Shown here: piece after piece, positions 20,955-33,394 of the stretch | Layout: each line of letters starts with the position of its first letter | Position numbering within the stretch: position 1 is the stretch's first letter | DNA from: Delphinus delphis | Lineage: Eukaryota; Chordata; Mammalia; Artiodactyla; Delphinidae | NCBI RefSeq assembly: GCF_949987515.2 | Contig: NC_082702.1 | Coordinates: forward strand, 48,081,600 to 48,145,599 | Direction: 5' to 3' | Length of the DNA: 64,000 nucleotides | Program-made: the position numbers and the translations under genes | The notes under the pieces: generated by a model | Told to the model about the DNA's origin: nothing | The model's database searches: none | Seen by the model: the letters and a program-made list of their open reading frames with translations, nothing else

Positions 20955-22307
20955 AAACATCAAAGACTGTTATATCAAAAACCAGATTATTTTAGAATAC
21001 CCTAAAGGAGGCCTCTATATGGAGTCATTGATTATACTCTTATTGTTATATGTTCAGTATGAAGAATATTGTCTCTCTTACTCAAGATTTTTCAAAATTT
21101 CTACTCCTTTGGGAGATACTTTTTTTTTTTTTCTCGCTGCCTTCACAGAAAATGCCCACACAGTAATAATGTATTATGAAATGTGAATAAAAAAATTTTA
21201 AACTAATCTAATCACCAATAACTCTCCAATGTCTGCATGACATTTTGTTCATCAAAAATAAGTTTTAAAAATAAGACTTTGAAATTTTTCATATTAAATT
21301 CTGCTTATGCTTAAGTAGCTTGCATAGAACTAACCTAACCCCAGATAACATTTGTAATCCCAGGAAAACTATTTATTAAAAACACCTACTTGTAGCAAGT
21401 GGAGAATAACCAAATGGAGGCAGAAACTACCAGGGTTGGGAGCCTTCAAACCTTAAAAGAAGGGAACTTAAGTGGGTGAGGTTTACGTTTATGTGCCTTT
21501 TCCTTGAGGCTACTCACCAGACCACCTACCATGGAATGGCTAGAACTCAAAGAGAATACTAGATTTTTTTTGGCGGGGGGTATCAGAGGAAAGTTCAGAG
21601 CAGCCAGAATGACTAGAAATTGATTTCTGGACATGTCAGAAAGGAGAAAACCACTTGAGGGGAGACCACTATGTCAACTCCTCTCAGACCCCTGACCCTT
21701 GAGCTGCACATGCACAGGGGAGATTTCTGGGAACCAAGCAGAGAGATGCAGCTGGGAAACGGAACAAGCCACACAGGAATTTCAGCAGCAACCACCAGAG
21801 GAGAGACAGAATTTAGAGCTTAAGTCTCATTAATTGAGATGGGCTTTGTAAAGCCCTCAGCTTTCCATAGAGATGACAGAAGGTCCACTGCCTTTACAGC
21901 AAAGACGATGTCCGAGAACTGAGTATGATTGAAAACTACAAGTGAAACTGACACAGGCCCACCCTGATGAGGTAAAACCTCCATTATTGTGATAAGGTTG
22001 TGATTTAACTGCTTGTGAAAACAAAAGAAGTCTTCAGAGAATGACAACAGAATCCAGAATCTCTACAATGTATCACCCATAATATCCAGAATATTATAAC
22101 AATTATTGCTTATTCCAAAAGAGAGTAGACTTTGATCCAAAGTCAAGAAAATAAAAGTACCATTAGGAACAGGCCCTGGGACACAGGTGTTTGACTAGCA
22201 GGCAAAAACTTTAAAGCAACTGTTAAAAACGTATGAAGAATTGAAGGTAAAAATAATCACAAGTGAACAAAGGGTATTCTAAGCAGATAAATGAGAACTT
22301 TATTAAA

Positions 22308-22687
22308 GAAGCAAATGTAGGGACTTCCCTGGTGGCGCAGTGGTTAAGAACCTGCCTGCCAACGCAGGGGACATGGGTTCGATCCCTGGTCTGGGAAGAT
22401 CCCTCATGCCGCAGAGCTCCTGAGCCCGCACGCCACAACTACTGAAGCCCGCGCGCTCTAAGGCCTGTGTGCCACACGTACTGAGCCCGTGTGCTGCAAC
22501 CACTGAAGCCCATGTACCTAGAGCCCATGCTCCGCAACAAGAGAAGTCACCACAGTGAGAAGCCCGCGCACTGTAATGAAGAGTAGCCCCTGCTCGCTGC
22601 CACTAGAGAAAGCCCGCGCACAGCAACAAAGACCCAACGCTGCCAAAAAAAGAAAAGAAAAGAAAAGAAAAAACGAAGCAAATGTAG
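22308..22687 (+). mobile_element. CHR-type SINE, long subfamily, with target-site duplication
   Basis: Body 22321-22674, head gacttccctggtggcgcagt, ends 'gcaacaaagacccaacgctgcc' plus an aaaag-rich tail. The perfect 13-bp duplication gaagcaaatgtag lies at 22308-22320 and 22675-22687. It sits inside the older L1-lineage relic. Confidence 0.94.
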
Positions 22688-22940
22688 ATTTTAGAACAGA
22701 AAAGTACAACATCATCAGAAGTAAAATATTCACTGGATAGACTTCAGCTCTTATGGGAAATAGCAAAAGGAATCTTAGTAAACCTGAAGATACGTAAGTA
22801 GAAATCATTCAGTCTGAAGAACACAGGAAAAAAAAAAGATTGAAAGAAACATTGACAGACCCTTTGTGGCTTGTGGGAAAATATCAATGATTTAACAGGC
22901 AAGAAATTGGAGTCCCAGAAGGGCAGGAAATAAAATGAGG

Positions 22941-22941
<1 letters not shown>

Positions 22942-22999
<58 letters not shown>
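22942..22999. repeat. (TA)29 microsatellite
   Basis: Perfect TA run; likely highly polymorphic. Open frames of Ile-Tyr repeats across it are artefacts. Confidence 0.97.
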
Positions 23000-23001
<2 letters not shown>

Positions 23002-23044
23002 ATGAAACTATGGCTGAAAATTTCTCAGATTTGCTTAATAAATA

Positions 23045-23602
23045 TCTCTGGAAGCAAGCCCCCAAGATGACCCCCGATTTTCCACACTGCCTGTTGTTCA
23101 CACCATTGTGTAATTTCCTTCTCTTGTATGTTGCATGGACCTTGTGACTTGCTTTTAAGAACAGAATATGGTAAAGGTGATGAGATGTCACTTCAGAGGT
23201 TGGGTTACAGAAGACTGTGACTTCTGACTTGCTCAAAATTCTCTGCATCTTCTAGCCTTCTTGTCTCGACATAGCAATCTGCCATGTCGTGAGCTCTCGT
23301 GGACAAAGAATTGAGGGTAGCCTTCAACCAACAGCCAGTGAATAACTGAGGCTGTCAGTCCAACAGCCAGCAAGGAGTAGAGTACTGCCAGCAGCCACAG
23401 GGTGAGCTTGGAAACAGAGCCTTCCCCACTCAAGTACTGAGCTGATTGCAGTCCTTGCCAGCACTTTGAGTATAGTCTTTCTTTGGGAGAGACCCTGAGA
23501 CAGAGGATCATAAATCAGAAGAATCATAGACCGTAAAACGTCGTGTTTTAAGTCACTGCGTTTTGGGATAATTTGTTTTGCCATAGTAGATAACTAGTGC
23601 AA
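23045..23602 (+). mobile_element. MaLR-type LTR inserted in the L1-lineage relic
   Basis: Resembles an MLT1-type LTR: 'caccattgtgtaatttccttctc', 'gaccttgtgacttgcttttaag', 'ggtgatgagatgtcacttc', 'gagagaccctgagacagagg', and a terminal 'gggataatttgttttgccatagtagataactag'. L1-lineage sequence resumes right after it, which indicates insertion into that element. Confidence 0.7.
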
Positions 23603-24692
23603 CTTCAGTGTATGGATTCCAGAAACTCAGAAGATCTCAAGCAGAATAAAAACCAGAGAAAAATACACCTGGGTTTGTTGTTCACATTGCCAAAAACCAG
23701 TGATAAAGATGAATGTTTTCAAAGTAGCCAGTTTGGATGAATCTGGTAGAAGACGTTCCATACAGGGGAATAAGGATACAAATGAAGGCTGACCTCTCAT
23801 CAGAAGCACAGGTCAGGAGACAATGGAATGATACCTTTAGTGTGCTGGAAGAGGAAGCACTGTCAACCCAGAATTCTCTACAGGACGAAAATACATTTCA
23901 CAAATGAAAGTAAAATAAATTCCTGTTCAGATTAAACAAATGCTGAGAGAATCTGTTGTCAACACAACTGTACCATAAGAAATACTGATGGAAATTCTTC
24001 AGGTTAAACAGAACTAACACCGGATTAAAACACAGATCTTCAGGAAGGATTGAGGGGCACTGGAAATCATGGATATGTCAGTAAATGTAAAAGCCAGTGT
24101 TTAAATTTTTCTCTTGATTAGGTAAATTAAATTATAAAGTTTATAACATCTGGGTTTAAAATATTACAACCGTAGCACAAAGAACAGGTGTTTATGTAGG
24201 GAAGGATGTTAAAAATTATCCAATGGTAGGCTTCTGACATTTTATATTAAGTAATACAACATAAAATATAAGTAGACTGTGATGGATAAAGGATGCGTCT
24301 TATAATCTATAAAGAAAATATTAAAATACAATAAACAGTCATATAGCTAAAGGGTGAGTAAAAAAGTAAAATCGAATGCAAAACAATATGAAGTAAGCCA
24401 AGAGGAGGCATGAAAGGGGAGCAAAAATACAAGATATCCTGTGGGAAAAAAATAAGAAACAAATACCAAAACGGTAGATCTGGAAACACACTACCAATTA
24501 TTACACTAAATGGCAGTGGATTAACCATCTCATTTAAAAGGTAGAAAATGGCCAACAGAGTTTAAAAATCACCAACTATATTCCGTCTGCAAGGGACACT
24601 AAAATGTTGCCTTATTTTTCCATTCTCAGATGAGTAATTTGATCCTGACTCTTCTGTGTGTGCAAATTTAGCTCAGAACATCTTGGCTTTGA

Positions 24693-24953
<261 letters not shown>

Positions 24954-25624
24954 TAAGAACCATGTTTCTATCTTATAATAATTAATCAGACTTCTCTTGT
25001 GAAAAGTCATAAGCAGTGTCTGAAATGATTCCTATAGTCAATCAACAAAGCGCCCCTTATAGAATGCAAAGCCCGGGAATAAGTGCTGTTACAGCAAACC
25101 TTGTTACGAGTCCAAGAGAAAGAAAGCACAAAGCATTTCTATTTGATTGGTTCATAAACTCACTCCATCATTCCTAAATGTCTGCATGCCATTGTCTATA
25201 AAGGAAGGCCTCAGTGCTACATAAAATTATCAAGTATGTATGGTGAGTTTTATACTGTTGGGCCTGGGGTGAAATTAGAACATCAGTAGAATCAAATGTT
25301 AGTTTAATCAAACACATTTCAACTTTTAATCTCATTTTTTTTTCCAGTTTGTGTGTGTGTGTTTTTAGTCTAAATCAGTGGTACCTGCTGTTTTGTATAT
25401 TCAATGTATTAACACTCTAAACTGGACTTTTTTAGTTAAAATATAGTTTCATAGAAAATACATATTTTCAGCAGGGAATGAAATTAGCACACATATCCAT
25501 TTATAACCTCTCTGACGTCAGCTAGGTTAGAGACTGATGTGTCAATTATTTTTGCTTTTAGTTATTTCCAGAACTTAAAATGCAAATAGAAGAAATATTT
25601 ATTTACCTTAAAAGTATATCCTAG

Positions 25625-25843
25625 GGCTTCCCTGGTGGTGCAGTGGTTGAGAGTCCGCCTGCCGATGCAGGGGACACGGGTTCGTGCCCTGGTCCGGGAA
25701 GATCCCACATGCCGTGGAGCGGCTGGGCCCGTGAGCCATGGCCGCTGAGCCTGCGCGTCCAGAGCCTGTGCTCCACAACGGGAGAGGCCACAACAGTGAG
25801 AGGCCCGCGTACCGCAAAAAAAAAAAAAAAAAAAAAAAAAAAA
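25625..25843 (+). mobile_element. Young CHR-type SINE
   Basis: Forward orientation, head gggcttccctggtggtgcag, ends 'gcccgcgtaccgc' plus about 27 A residues. Short subfamily, close in sequence to the copies at 8201 and 14643. No clear target-site duplication was found. Confidence 0.92.
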
Positions 25844-26234
25844 GCGGTCTGCCATTATACCTACCATCCCTAATCTTTATCACCTCTACTTCCTGTTCTG
25901 CCAGTAGGCCTTAAACAGCCACTTAAAGATGACATAGGGTATTTCGTGCAGAGAAAAGTTATGTGCAAAGAGATGAGATTGTAAACGCAGGATGCATCCT
26001 GAGGAATGCGATGATTTTGCGTGACTATAGAGAAATTGTTCTGTACATCACATGCACTCTTCACTGCTGGCTCTGATCTTAACCCTTCAGGGGCTCAGGC
26101 CGGCTTCCTCCATTTGCCACCATCCCTGGGGAATTGTTCTGCTTTGACTGAGGTCACTCCCAACTCTGTCCCTTAGGGGTTCTTTCTTTCAGACTTCCTG
26201 TCATGAACTTAAGCACACAGCATCTTTTCCCTTA

Positions 26235-26457
26235 GGGCAATGACTCTCCATCCAAGGTGATTTTGCTCCCTCAGGGGACATTTGGCAATATCTGGAGACA
26301 GTTTCGGCTGTCACAACTGTGAGGGGTTTTATGCTACTGGCGTCTAAAGGGAGAGGCCAGAAATGCTGTAAATATCCTACAGTGCACAAGACAGCCCTCC
26401 ACCACAAAGAATTATCTTGTCCAAAAGACCCATAGTCTTAAGGTTGAGAAACTAGAG
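26235..26457 (-). mobile_element. hAT-type nonautonomous DNA transposon relic, copy a
   Basis: 'gattttgctccctcaggggacatttggcaatatctggagac', 'gctgtcacaactgtgagggg', 'ctacagtgcacaagacagcc', ending 'aaggttgagaaacta'. It is the inverted counterpart of the copy at 31410, so both are diverged members of one family. Confidence 0.7.
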
Positions 26458-27639
26458 CGTTAAACTTTTGTGACCACAGGGATGCAGAAGGAGGCTGGCA
26501 ATATCAGGAATAAGGATTTACAAATACTGTAAGGATTTAGAGACCTGCTGATTAACATCTGACTTATTAATGAAACAATCACTGAGAGCTTTCCTTGGCC
26601 TTCTTGTCCCCCATATCTACTTTAGCGTTGAGGCTTATCGCCACATAAGGTCATAGAGCATTTTCTGCATAAAGGGCCCTTTTTAAAAACTTTCTCAGTT
26701 TGAAGAATGATGGTGGCAGAGTAATGAATGCCCCCATTTTCTCTGTATGGGCAGACTGCATCTCTGAGGGTGCAATGCCCTAGACACAGTTTTTTTCCTT
26801 TCCAAGTGAGATACACTGGGCAGATGTAGGGCTTCTAGATATGGGATCATGCACAGTGGGCCTTATAAGCAGAGGAAAGATATGTGGATGTTATCCTGAA
26901 GGCATTAGGACTGGAACACTAGTTAGGCCTGGGATAATTTAAGACTTAGCTTAATTCTTATGATCCAACTGAAAGCATGGAAATCAGTTACAAACCAAAG
27001 ACAGGAAGGTGACCTTTGAAGTAAGACAAGGAAAATGATGAAGGCTTGAACTAGGCAATAGTTGTCATGGGGCTTAAATAAGGGGCTCAGTTAGGGAGGT
27101 AAGTTCAGTATGCTTTGGACGGGAGTGAGGGTGAAAAGCTGTGAGGACAATCTCCAGCCTCCTGACCTGAGTAAAGCAGGTAGCACCGTTTGTTGAGACA
27201 ATAAGAATGCTAGTACCCTTCATTGAGACACAGAATTTTTAGATTTTCTTTGAACAGAAAAATGGAAAGATGAAAATAAAAAAATAATATTTTGGATTTA
27301 TCACACAAACCAGAGATGTTGAAAATTTCATATCTAGCCATGTTTTTCTAGGAAAGAAGACAGGAGCCTTGAGAAAGCAGGACAAATAAACAAAAATGAG
27401 TGAGACCTACAGGTACCAGATATGAACTTGCTCCTAACTCCAAGTCTTTCTTTTCATTGTTTTAAATGTAGATGGGTATAAAATTTTGTGTTACTACTGC
27501 TATTATTGCTTAATGTCAGAAGTCATAGATAGTATCGTTAGGTGTTTTACCAAAAGCACAAAAGATGTGAATGATAAAGTCCCCTTTAAAGTTGTGCTGC
27601 AGATATAAAACTTAGTAACTATTGTTGACCTTAAAGAAT

Positions 27640-29400
27640 TTCTTTATTTATGAATATGGAAATACATTTTTTGAAAAATATGTGAAAAGTAAGCGGCAGA
27701 ATTCAACATCCTACTTATGATAAAAACTAAGCAAACTACGAACTTAAAAAAACTTTCTCAGTGTTTCAAAAGGCATCTGTGAAAATCTGAAAATATGACT
27801 ATCCTGAATAGTCACAGACTTAATGCTTCCTTTCTAAAATCAGGATCAAGACAAGGATCTGTTCTCACCTCTCCCATTCAATATCATGCTGTTGGTCCTA
27901 GCACATGTAGTATGTCAAGAAAAGGAATTCGAGTCATGCAGATCAGAAAGGAAGAAATAAAATGTCTCTCTTTGCTAAAGACATGGTTTTCTAGGTAGAA
28001 AATTCTTAAGAATTTGTAAAAAAATAAGTGAGTTTAGCAAGATTACAGGATGCAAGGTCAATATGCAAAAAATAAATTATATCTCTATATGCTAATAATG
28101 AAAACCTTTAAATTGAAATTTTAAAAGTACCTTTTAGAGCAGCACCAAAAAAAAATGAAATAATTTGGTATAAACATAACAAAAATACATAACATTTATG
28201 AGAAATAATTAAAGAACTAAATAAAAATGTAATACTCATAGATTGAAAGATTTGATTTTGTTAAGATGTCAATTTTCCCCAAATTGATGTACAGATTGAA
28301 TACAATCTCAATCAAAATCCAGCAGGCATTTTTTTTTTTTTCCGCAGAAATTGGCAAGCTTATTCTAAAATGTATAGGGGGAAGCAAAGAAACTAGATTG
28401 GCTAAAACATTTTGAATAATAAAAACAAAATTGGAGACAGCTATCTGATTTTAAGGCTTGTTGCAAAACTACACAATTCAAATCAGTATACATTGATATC
28501 GAGATAGACAAATCAATTAATGGAGTAGAATAGGCATATGTATACACGCACACATACATATGCACATAAGGCAACTCAAGGGAGAAAGAATAGTCCTCTT
28601 CAAGAAATAGTGCTGGAACAATTAGAATCCATTTGCAAAAACAAAAACAATAAAAGAATGTCATCCCATACTTCAAACTGCATATAAAAATTAACTCAAT
28701 CACAAACTTAAATGTATACCCACAAACTATAAAACTTCTCTAAGGAAATATAGAAGAAAATCATAGTGACCTTGGGTTAGGCACAGATTTCTTAGACGCA
28801 ACATCGATAACATGATCCATAAATTGTTTTAATGATAAGTTGGGTTTCACCAAAATTCAAAACTGCTTTTAAAATGACATTGAGATTGGTATTGACATAT
28901 ACACACTACTATATATAAAATAGATAACTAATAAGAACCTACTGTGTAGCACAAGGAACTCTACTCAATATTCTGTAATGACCTACATGGGAAACGAATC
29001 TAAAAAAGAGTGGATATATGTATATGTATAACTGATTCACTTTGCGACACAGCAGAAACTAACACAACATTGTAAATCAACTATACTCCAATATAACTTA
29101 ATTTTTTAAAAATGGAAAGAAGAACCACACATGGGGAGAAAATATTTGCAAAGCGCATATCTGATAAAGGCTAGTATCCAGGATATATGAAGAACTTTCT
29201 AACAGTGCAATTAAAGAAAAATTCAGATTAACAAATGGGCAAAAGATTTGCACATACATTTTGTCAGATAAAATATACAGATTCCAAATAAACACATAAA
29301 AAGGTTTTCAGCATCATTAGTCATTAGGGAAATGTACAATAATACCACAAGGAGATACCAATATATAACTATTAGAATGGCTGAAATTGTAAAAGAATAA
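27640..29400 (+). mobile_element. Old L1 ORF2 relic, interrupted by a younger L1 3' end
   Basis: Late ORF2 order is clear: 'caggatcaagacaaggatctgttctcacc', 'attacaggatgcaaggtcaatatgc', 'ccaaattgatgtacagattgaatacaatctcaatcaaaatcc', then after 29105 'ggggagaaaatatttgcaaagcgcatatctgataaagg' and 'aacaaatgggcaaaagattt'. It is riddled with stops and indels. Sequence at 28885-29100 does not belong to it. Confidence 0.8.
28885..29105 (+). mobile_element. Younger L1 3'-end insertion nested in the older L1
   Basis: 'acacactactatatataaaatagataactaataag', 'ctactgtgtagcacaaggaactctactcaatattctgtaatgacctacatggg', 'gattcactttgcgacacagcagaaactaacacaacattgtaaatcaactatactcc'. This is the cetartiodactyl L1 3' UTR. 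It is close to its consensus as I recall it, so it is younger than the element it splits. Confidence 0.8.
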
Positions 29401-29656
29401 TAAAACAAAGAAACTGACTGGTAAAGATTTTAGTCACATGGGTATTCTCCAGGATACTCCTAGGATCTTACTGAGTATGTTTCTGACTTTTACTAACTTT
29501 AGAGACAAAGGGTCAATGGAAAGAATCAGGAAAACATCTGGGTTTACAGTTAATAGAAAGATTATAACTAGGAGGGCTCGTACATATGTTTTCCTTTCTG
29601 CTCACTCTCCTGGGAGCAGTGGGACCGTCTTCATTTTTGAGGTGCCATCAGAAGTC

Positions 29657-29907
29657 TTCTAGACCAGGGGTCCCCAACTCCCAGGACGCGGACTGATACT
29701 GGTCCGCGGCCTGTTAGGAACCGGGCTGCACAGCAGGAGGTGAGCGGCAGGCGCGCTATTGAAGCTTCATCTGCTGCTCCCCATCGCTCCCCATTGCTTG
29801 CATTGCCGCCTGAACCGTCCCTCCCCACCACCGCCCATCTGTGGAAGAATTGTCTTCCACGAAACCGGTCCCTGGTGCCAAAAAGGTTGGGGAGCGCTGC
29901 TCTAGAC
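29657..29907. mobile_element. hAT-type DNA transposon with 8-bp target duplication
   Basis: Body 29665-29899 with inverted termini caggggtccccaac and gttggggagcgctg. Flanking 8-mers ttctagac (29657-29664) and ctctagac (29900-29907) match at seven of eight, fitting the 8-bp hAT duplication. The interior has 'ggtccgcggcctgttaggaaccgggctgcacag' and 'cttccacgaaaccggtccctggtgcc'. It is CpG-rich compared with its surroundings. Confidence 0.85.
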
Positions 29908-30809
29908 CAATAATTCTTCAACTTCAGGATGCATTAAAAATTATTGGAGAGCATGTCAATTGTAGTTGCGTTACCTTCAGGACTCTCCCCTCACACTAAG
30001 GAGAAAGCGTAGTAGTATTGACCCCCGGGATTAAATGTTTTTTGACATCAATCAAGAGGATACCTACACGGAACTTCCCCTGTTTCTGCAGGTCCTGCAG
30101 CACAGAGAAAATTCATCGACCACTGATGGCATCTGGCTCCATTTCCTCTTCACTTGCTTTCTTTCCTTCATCTGCAACATACCTCCAATCCTTTTACTGA
30201 AACCATCCACACTCACATTCACACCCTTCCTACATGAAGCCTTCCACAGGTCTCTAGAGGACTTTACCTACACTTTCAAAGAATGTTCAGTAAATTACGA
30301 AGATATACTTCTCATACTGGCTTTTAATTATTTCTGAGCCTCTCAAGAGCAGGTCCATTGCTCATTTATTATTGTATTCCTGACACCTAGTACATTACCT
30401 GTTACATGAAAGATAATCAATAAATAGCAGCTTATGAAAGAATGAGAATGATCTATCATACACAGCTCGAGAAACCTATAGCTTGGAGTTACTCGTGAGA
30501 GAACAGGAATAAGTTTTTTATTGTATAAGCAATTAAATGATATGCAAATATATACTTTTAATTAAAGGAGTTTATATTTTGAAAGACTTATTCTGAATTT
30601 TAAAAATCACAAAGTACAAAGGACGTTTAGTACCATCCTGAGCCATTTCTCATTCATGTACGTGGGCTTGAGGCAGTGAAAGTGCTTTCAAATAAGCACA
30701 TGATTTTACTTAATACTTTTGATTTTTCACTCTTTTAATAAGAGTGTTTTTATAAAACTGAAATACTACTTCTTGAAGAAAGAAAAATATCTTATGACTT
30801 ATTTTGCTT

Positions 30810-31037
30810 TTTTTTTTGCGGTACGCAGGCCTCTCACTGTTGTGGCCTCTCCCGTTGCGGAGCACAGGCTCCGGACGCGCAGGCTCAGCGGCCATGGCTC
30901 ACGGGCCCAGCCGCTCTGCGGCATGTGGGATCCTCCCGGACCGGGGCACGAACCCGTGGCACGAACCCGTGTCCCCTGCATCGGCGGGCGGACTCTCAAC
31001 CACTGCGCCACCAGGGAAGCCCCCTGTTTTGCTTTTT
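30810..31037 (-). mobile_element. CHR-type SINE with small internal duplication
   Basis: Reverse orientation, body about 30812-31022. Likely target duplication ttttgcttttt near 30803 and 31027. Inside, 'ggcacgaacccgt' occurs twice in tandem at about 30945-30970, an expansion within the B-box region. Confidence 0.9.
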
Positions 31038-31409
31038 GTTTTGTGTTCTTTTGAAAAGATTTATATCACTAGCTAGTAACTGATATTCAAGAAACTTCCC
31101 AAATGTGGGGCAACAAACATTCTTTCTAACACTTTCAAAAGATTTCCATTTTTTTTTGAGACTGGGAATCCTGATAATTCTCAGAACTACAGTAATATTT
31201 TTTTGTGACAAGATTCTACATGTATATACCTGTATTCATTGTTTTAAATATTAAATATTAATGACAATTGATATGAAGTCATTCTAACATTTTAAGATAT
31301 ACAGAAATGTCAAAGGAAAGACTACAGTAATCACCAAGAGTCACACAACTCAGAAATAATGTTTAATACCAGTGAGCATTATTCCATACATTTCTAAATA
31401 CCGCTAGTG

Positions 31410-31626
31410 CAGGGTTTCCCAACCTCGGCACTCTTGACACTTGGGCCGAGTAATTCCTTGTGATGGTGGGGTGCCGTCCTGTGCATTGTAGGGCATTTAG
31501 CAGTATCCCTGGCGCCTACCTGCTAGGCGCCAGTAGTACCCTCCCCAGTTGTGACAACCAAATATGTCTCCAGAAATTGCCAGATGTTCCCTGGGGTGCA
31601 AAATAGCCCCAGGTTGAGAAGCACTG
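31410..31626 (+). mobile_element. hAT-type nonautonomous DNA transposon relic, copy b
   Basis: Starts cagggtttcccaacctcgg and ends ccaggttgagaagcactg. Contains 'tgtgcattgtagggcatttagcagtatccctgg' and 'gttgtgacaaccaaatatgtctccagaaattgccagatg'. Same family as 26235-26457, opposite orientation. Confidence 0.72.
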
Positions 31627-31977
31627 TTCTAGACAGAAGAATAGAAGAAGAGATTTAGAAATAAATTTGCAAAACTATATTAACTAAAGTTGACAGAGAA
31701 AGAAGAAACAAATTGAAGCTGTAAGGATTGCTTTATATTATTTATATATTGAATAAATATATATTCAACTTGTATGATCTTGCTAAACTTAAAAAAATTA
31801 TAAAAATTTTAAAGGTTATAGAGTCACTTGGTTTTATATTCAAGTTGTTTTAAATTTTAGATAGCATTGATCTATTCTGAAAAATGGGAAAATTAGCACT
31901 CCTCTGTTCCTTCCTCGTCTTTTTCTCCCCCCACGTCCCAATTTTTGTTAGTTATGCTATTATTTGTATGGCTGTTT

Positions 31978-32187
31978 ATTTATTTATTTATTTTTTACGG
32001 TATGCGGGCCTCTCACTGTTGTGGCCTCTCCTGTTGCGGAGCACAGGCTCCGGACGCGCAGGCTCAGCGGCCATGGCTCACGGGCCCAGCCGCTCCGCGG
32101 CATGTGGGATCTTCCCGGACCGGGACACGAACCCGTGTCCCCTGCATCGGCAGGCGGACTCTCAACCACTGTGCCACCGGGGAAGCC
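31978..32187 (-). mobile_element. Young CHR-type SINE
   Basis: Reverse orientation; starts with a tttatttattta tail complement and 'acggtatgcgggcctctcactg', ends 'ccaccggggaagccc'. Short subfamily. Confidence 0.92.
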
Positions 32188-33394
32188 CTCTAGGTATCTT
32201 TTGATAGACTATATTTCATTATGAAGGAATGCTTTATTTTTATTTTTCCCCAAAAGAGTTTGTATGTGCTTTATTCTCAGAATTCTTTCAAATTTGACAA
32301 GGTCTATCTGTTACCTTAATGCTTAAAAAAAAGTTAGGCTGGCAACATTTTCTTTCAGAAATTTGTGGACAGTCCTCTTGTATCTTCTAGTTTTTAATGT
32401 TGCTGTGGGAAATTCTGAGGCCAAACTGACTTTTCCAGCTTGAGGTGATTTGCTTTTTCTGACAGAATAACTTAAGGAATAGTTATCCTTATAGGTCAGT
32501 ACTTAACAAGGATGCATCTCAGTCTTGTGTGCTGGTATTAATTTTTCCTGAAATAGGCTGTGATGTGGTAAAATGTGTACCTGCGTTTTATAATCGGTTT
32601 AAAGAGTTGTAAGCGTGATCTAAATTTCTGCTCTCAATTTGTTTTTCTGGACAAGGTTGTATTTTTAACTCTTTGGCATTTGAATTTTTGAGCCAATTTT
32701 ATGAAATGTATTTCTTCTCAGTTAATTCATTGTGTTGAAATTTTATGTCTCACCAAGGCACCCTCAAAACCTACGTGGTTAGAAGATTGTTCTAAGTTTC
32801 TTTTTCTTAGACTCTTGTCATTGAAATTGGTTTCTTCATTTTGCCTGCATCGACTTGTTCAGCTGTCTGAGAAATCACAGCTGCCCAGAATGCATTAAAT
32901 AATCAAAGGTGCATGTAGGCAATAAATAACTTTGCAGAAGTTGTATTCTTAGACTGGAAAAAGCTATTGACTAGTGATTTGGTTAATTTCTCTTCCATTG
33001 ACAGAATTCTGTTCCATTTGGCAGACTACATATAAACCATTAAAAAGAATGAGGATCAATTCCATTTTAACAGATAATCATATAATTTTGCAAGCTCCAC
33101 TATATCTGATAATCCTTCACCATTAATAAATTCTTTTTATGTTCTTGTGTTTCATTTTGTTTTCTTTCCTTGGGTTTCCTTTATTTAATTTTCTTAAAGT
33201 TTCTCCACCCTTTTAACGCCCTCATCTTCTTGCTTTTCTTCTTTCTTCTTTCTCCTCAGTCTCCTCTCTTTACCTTCCTCTTTCTACTTGTTTACCAAAG
33301 AATTTGAGTATATTTATGAGATACATATGATACAACCAAACTGGGCGTGATTACTCTAAGCTTTCTGATTGCTATTATGACAAAGAGAATCTTA

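Larger units (their letters stand above)
21980..24600 (+). mobile_element. Old L1-lineage LINE relic, interrupted by three later insertions
   Basis: Segments match, in order, an old mammalian L1/HAL1-type consensus. They are 'aaaggagaatgacaacagaatcc'-like sequence near 22040; 'aactttaaagcaactgttaaaaac' near 22210; 'gaaactatggctgaaaatttctcag' near 23005; 'ccagtgataaagatgaatg' near 23700; 'ggaatgatacctttagtgtgctgg' near 23825; 'aacccagaattctctacagg' near 23865; and 'ggcagtggattaaccatctc' near 24510. A SINE, a TA repeat and an LTR split it. The exact subfamily is uncertain. Confidence 0.55.
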
